From a virus, in IMG/VR virus record IMGVR_UViG_3300033064_000047, positions 1-22,194 of that record: a DNA stretch of 22,194 nucleotides, one strand, 5' to 3'. A program made the position numbers and the translations under genes. Shown here one piece after another: positions 22,175 through 22,194 of the stretch (positions are counted from its first letter, which is position 1; each line of letters opens with the position of its first letter). Under the pieces are notes generated by a model. It ran no database searches. It was not told where the DNA came from and saw nothing but the letters and a program-made list of their open reading frames with translations.

Positions 22175-22194
22175 GCAGCCAGCAGCCAGCAGCC
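22175..22194. repeat. 7-base tandem repeat at the right edge
   Basis: The last 20 bases read as a 7-base unit GCAGCCA repeated about 2.8 times and running into the window edge. It may be a real end-associated repeat or the point where an assembly broke. Confidence 0.5.

Larger units (their letters stand above)
21981..22194. other. Non-coding leader at the right end, 214 bases
   Basis: No convincing gene was found here on either strand. It contains, in the operon direction from the right edge, a GC-rich 7-base repeat, a G-run, a 6-bp hairpin, a candidate promoter with an A/T tract, inverted repeats, and the ribosome site of the small terminase. Composition differs sharply from the genes. It may include the packaging recognition site, which often lies in or near the small terminase gene, but nothing visible proves that. 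Confidence 0.6.

Noticed and set aside
1-22194. Prophage integration genes, tRNA genes, insertion sequences, reverse transcriptase/diversity-generating element
   Set aside because: I looked for integrase motifs, cloverleaf-like segments, transposase and reverse-transcriptase signatures and variable-repeat pairs, and saw none.

Overview
The window is a near-continuous block of tailed-phage structural genes, all on the minus strand and read from right (about 22,110) to left. The gene order matches the head-tail module of P22-like podoviruses: small and large terminase, portal, scaffold, P22-type coat protein, gp4-like tail adaptor, gp10-like tail hub, a needle/fibre-position protein, three ejection-type proteins, a tail fibre with a head-binding-like N-terminus, and the start of a lysis region. 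No integrase, repressor, tRNA, CRISPR array, insertion sequence or host gene is visible. The left edge cuts a holin gene; the right edge is a GC-rich repetitive stretch. Base composition and protein style suggest a phage of an aquatic, possibly beta-proteobacterial host, but nothing in the sequence proves the host.

Right to left: (1) 21,981-22,194 holds a candidate promoter, inverted repeats and a G-rich tract. (2) 19,108-21,980 holds the terminase subunits, a cluster of very small basic proteins, and an HNH homing endonuclease inserted between two of them. (3) 16,916-19,108 is the portal. (4) 14,985-16,919 is an accessory insert between portal and scaffold: a 120-residue protein with the metal-ligand spacing of Dps ferritins, a beta-rich protein, a polyglycine adhesin-like protein and a small conserved phage protein. 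(5) 12,066-14,984 holds scaffold, coat and two beta-rich head-associated candidates, with two hairpins that may set expression levels. (6) 8,869-12,032 holds the tail adaptor, hub and fibre/needle-position protein. (7) 7,961-8,848 encodes a cupin-like plus SET-domain protein, a candidate phage lysine methyltransferase. (8) 2,773-7,985 holds three ejection-protein candidates. (9) 1-2,771 holds a small membrane protein, the tail fibre, three small genes (one with a GTG start and only 53 residues), a gene readable only through a -1 frameshift at A AAA AAG, and a truncated 3-TM holin.

Most junctions are ATGA, GTGA, TAATG or gaps of a few bases, so the whole window is probably one translationally coupled late operon. 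The most unusual items are the candidate programmed frameshift (459-949), the cupin-SET protein at the position of P22 gene 14, and the Dps-like site in the small gene after the portal.
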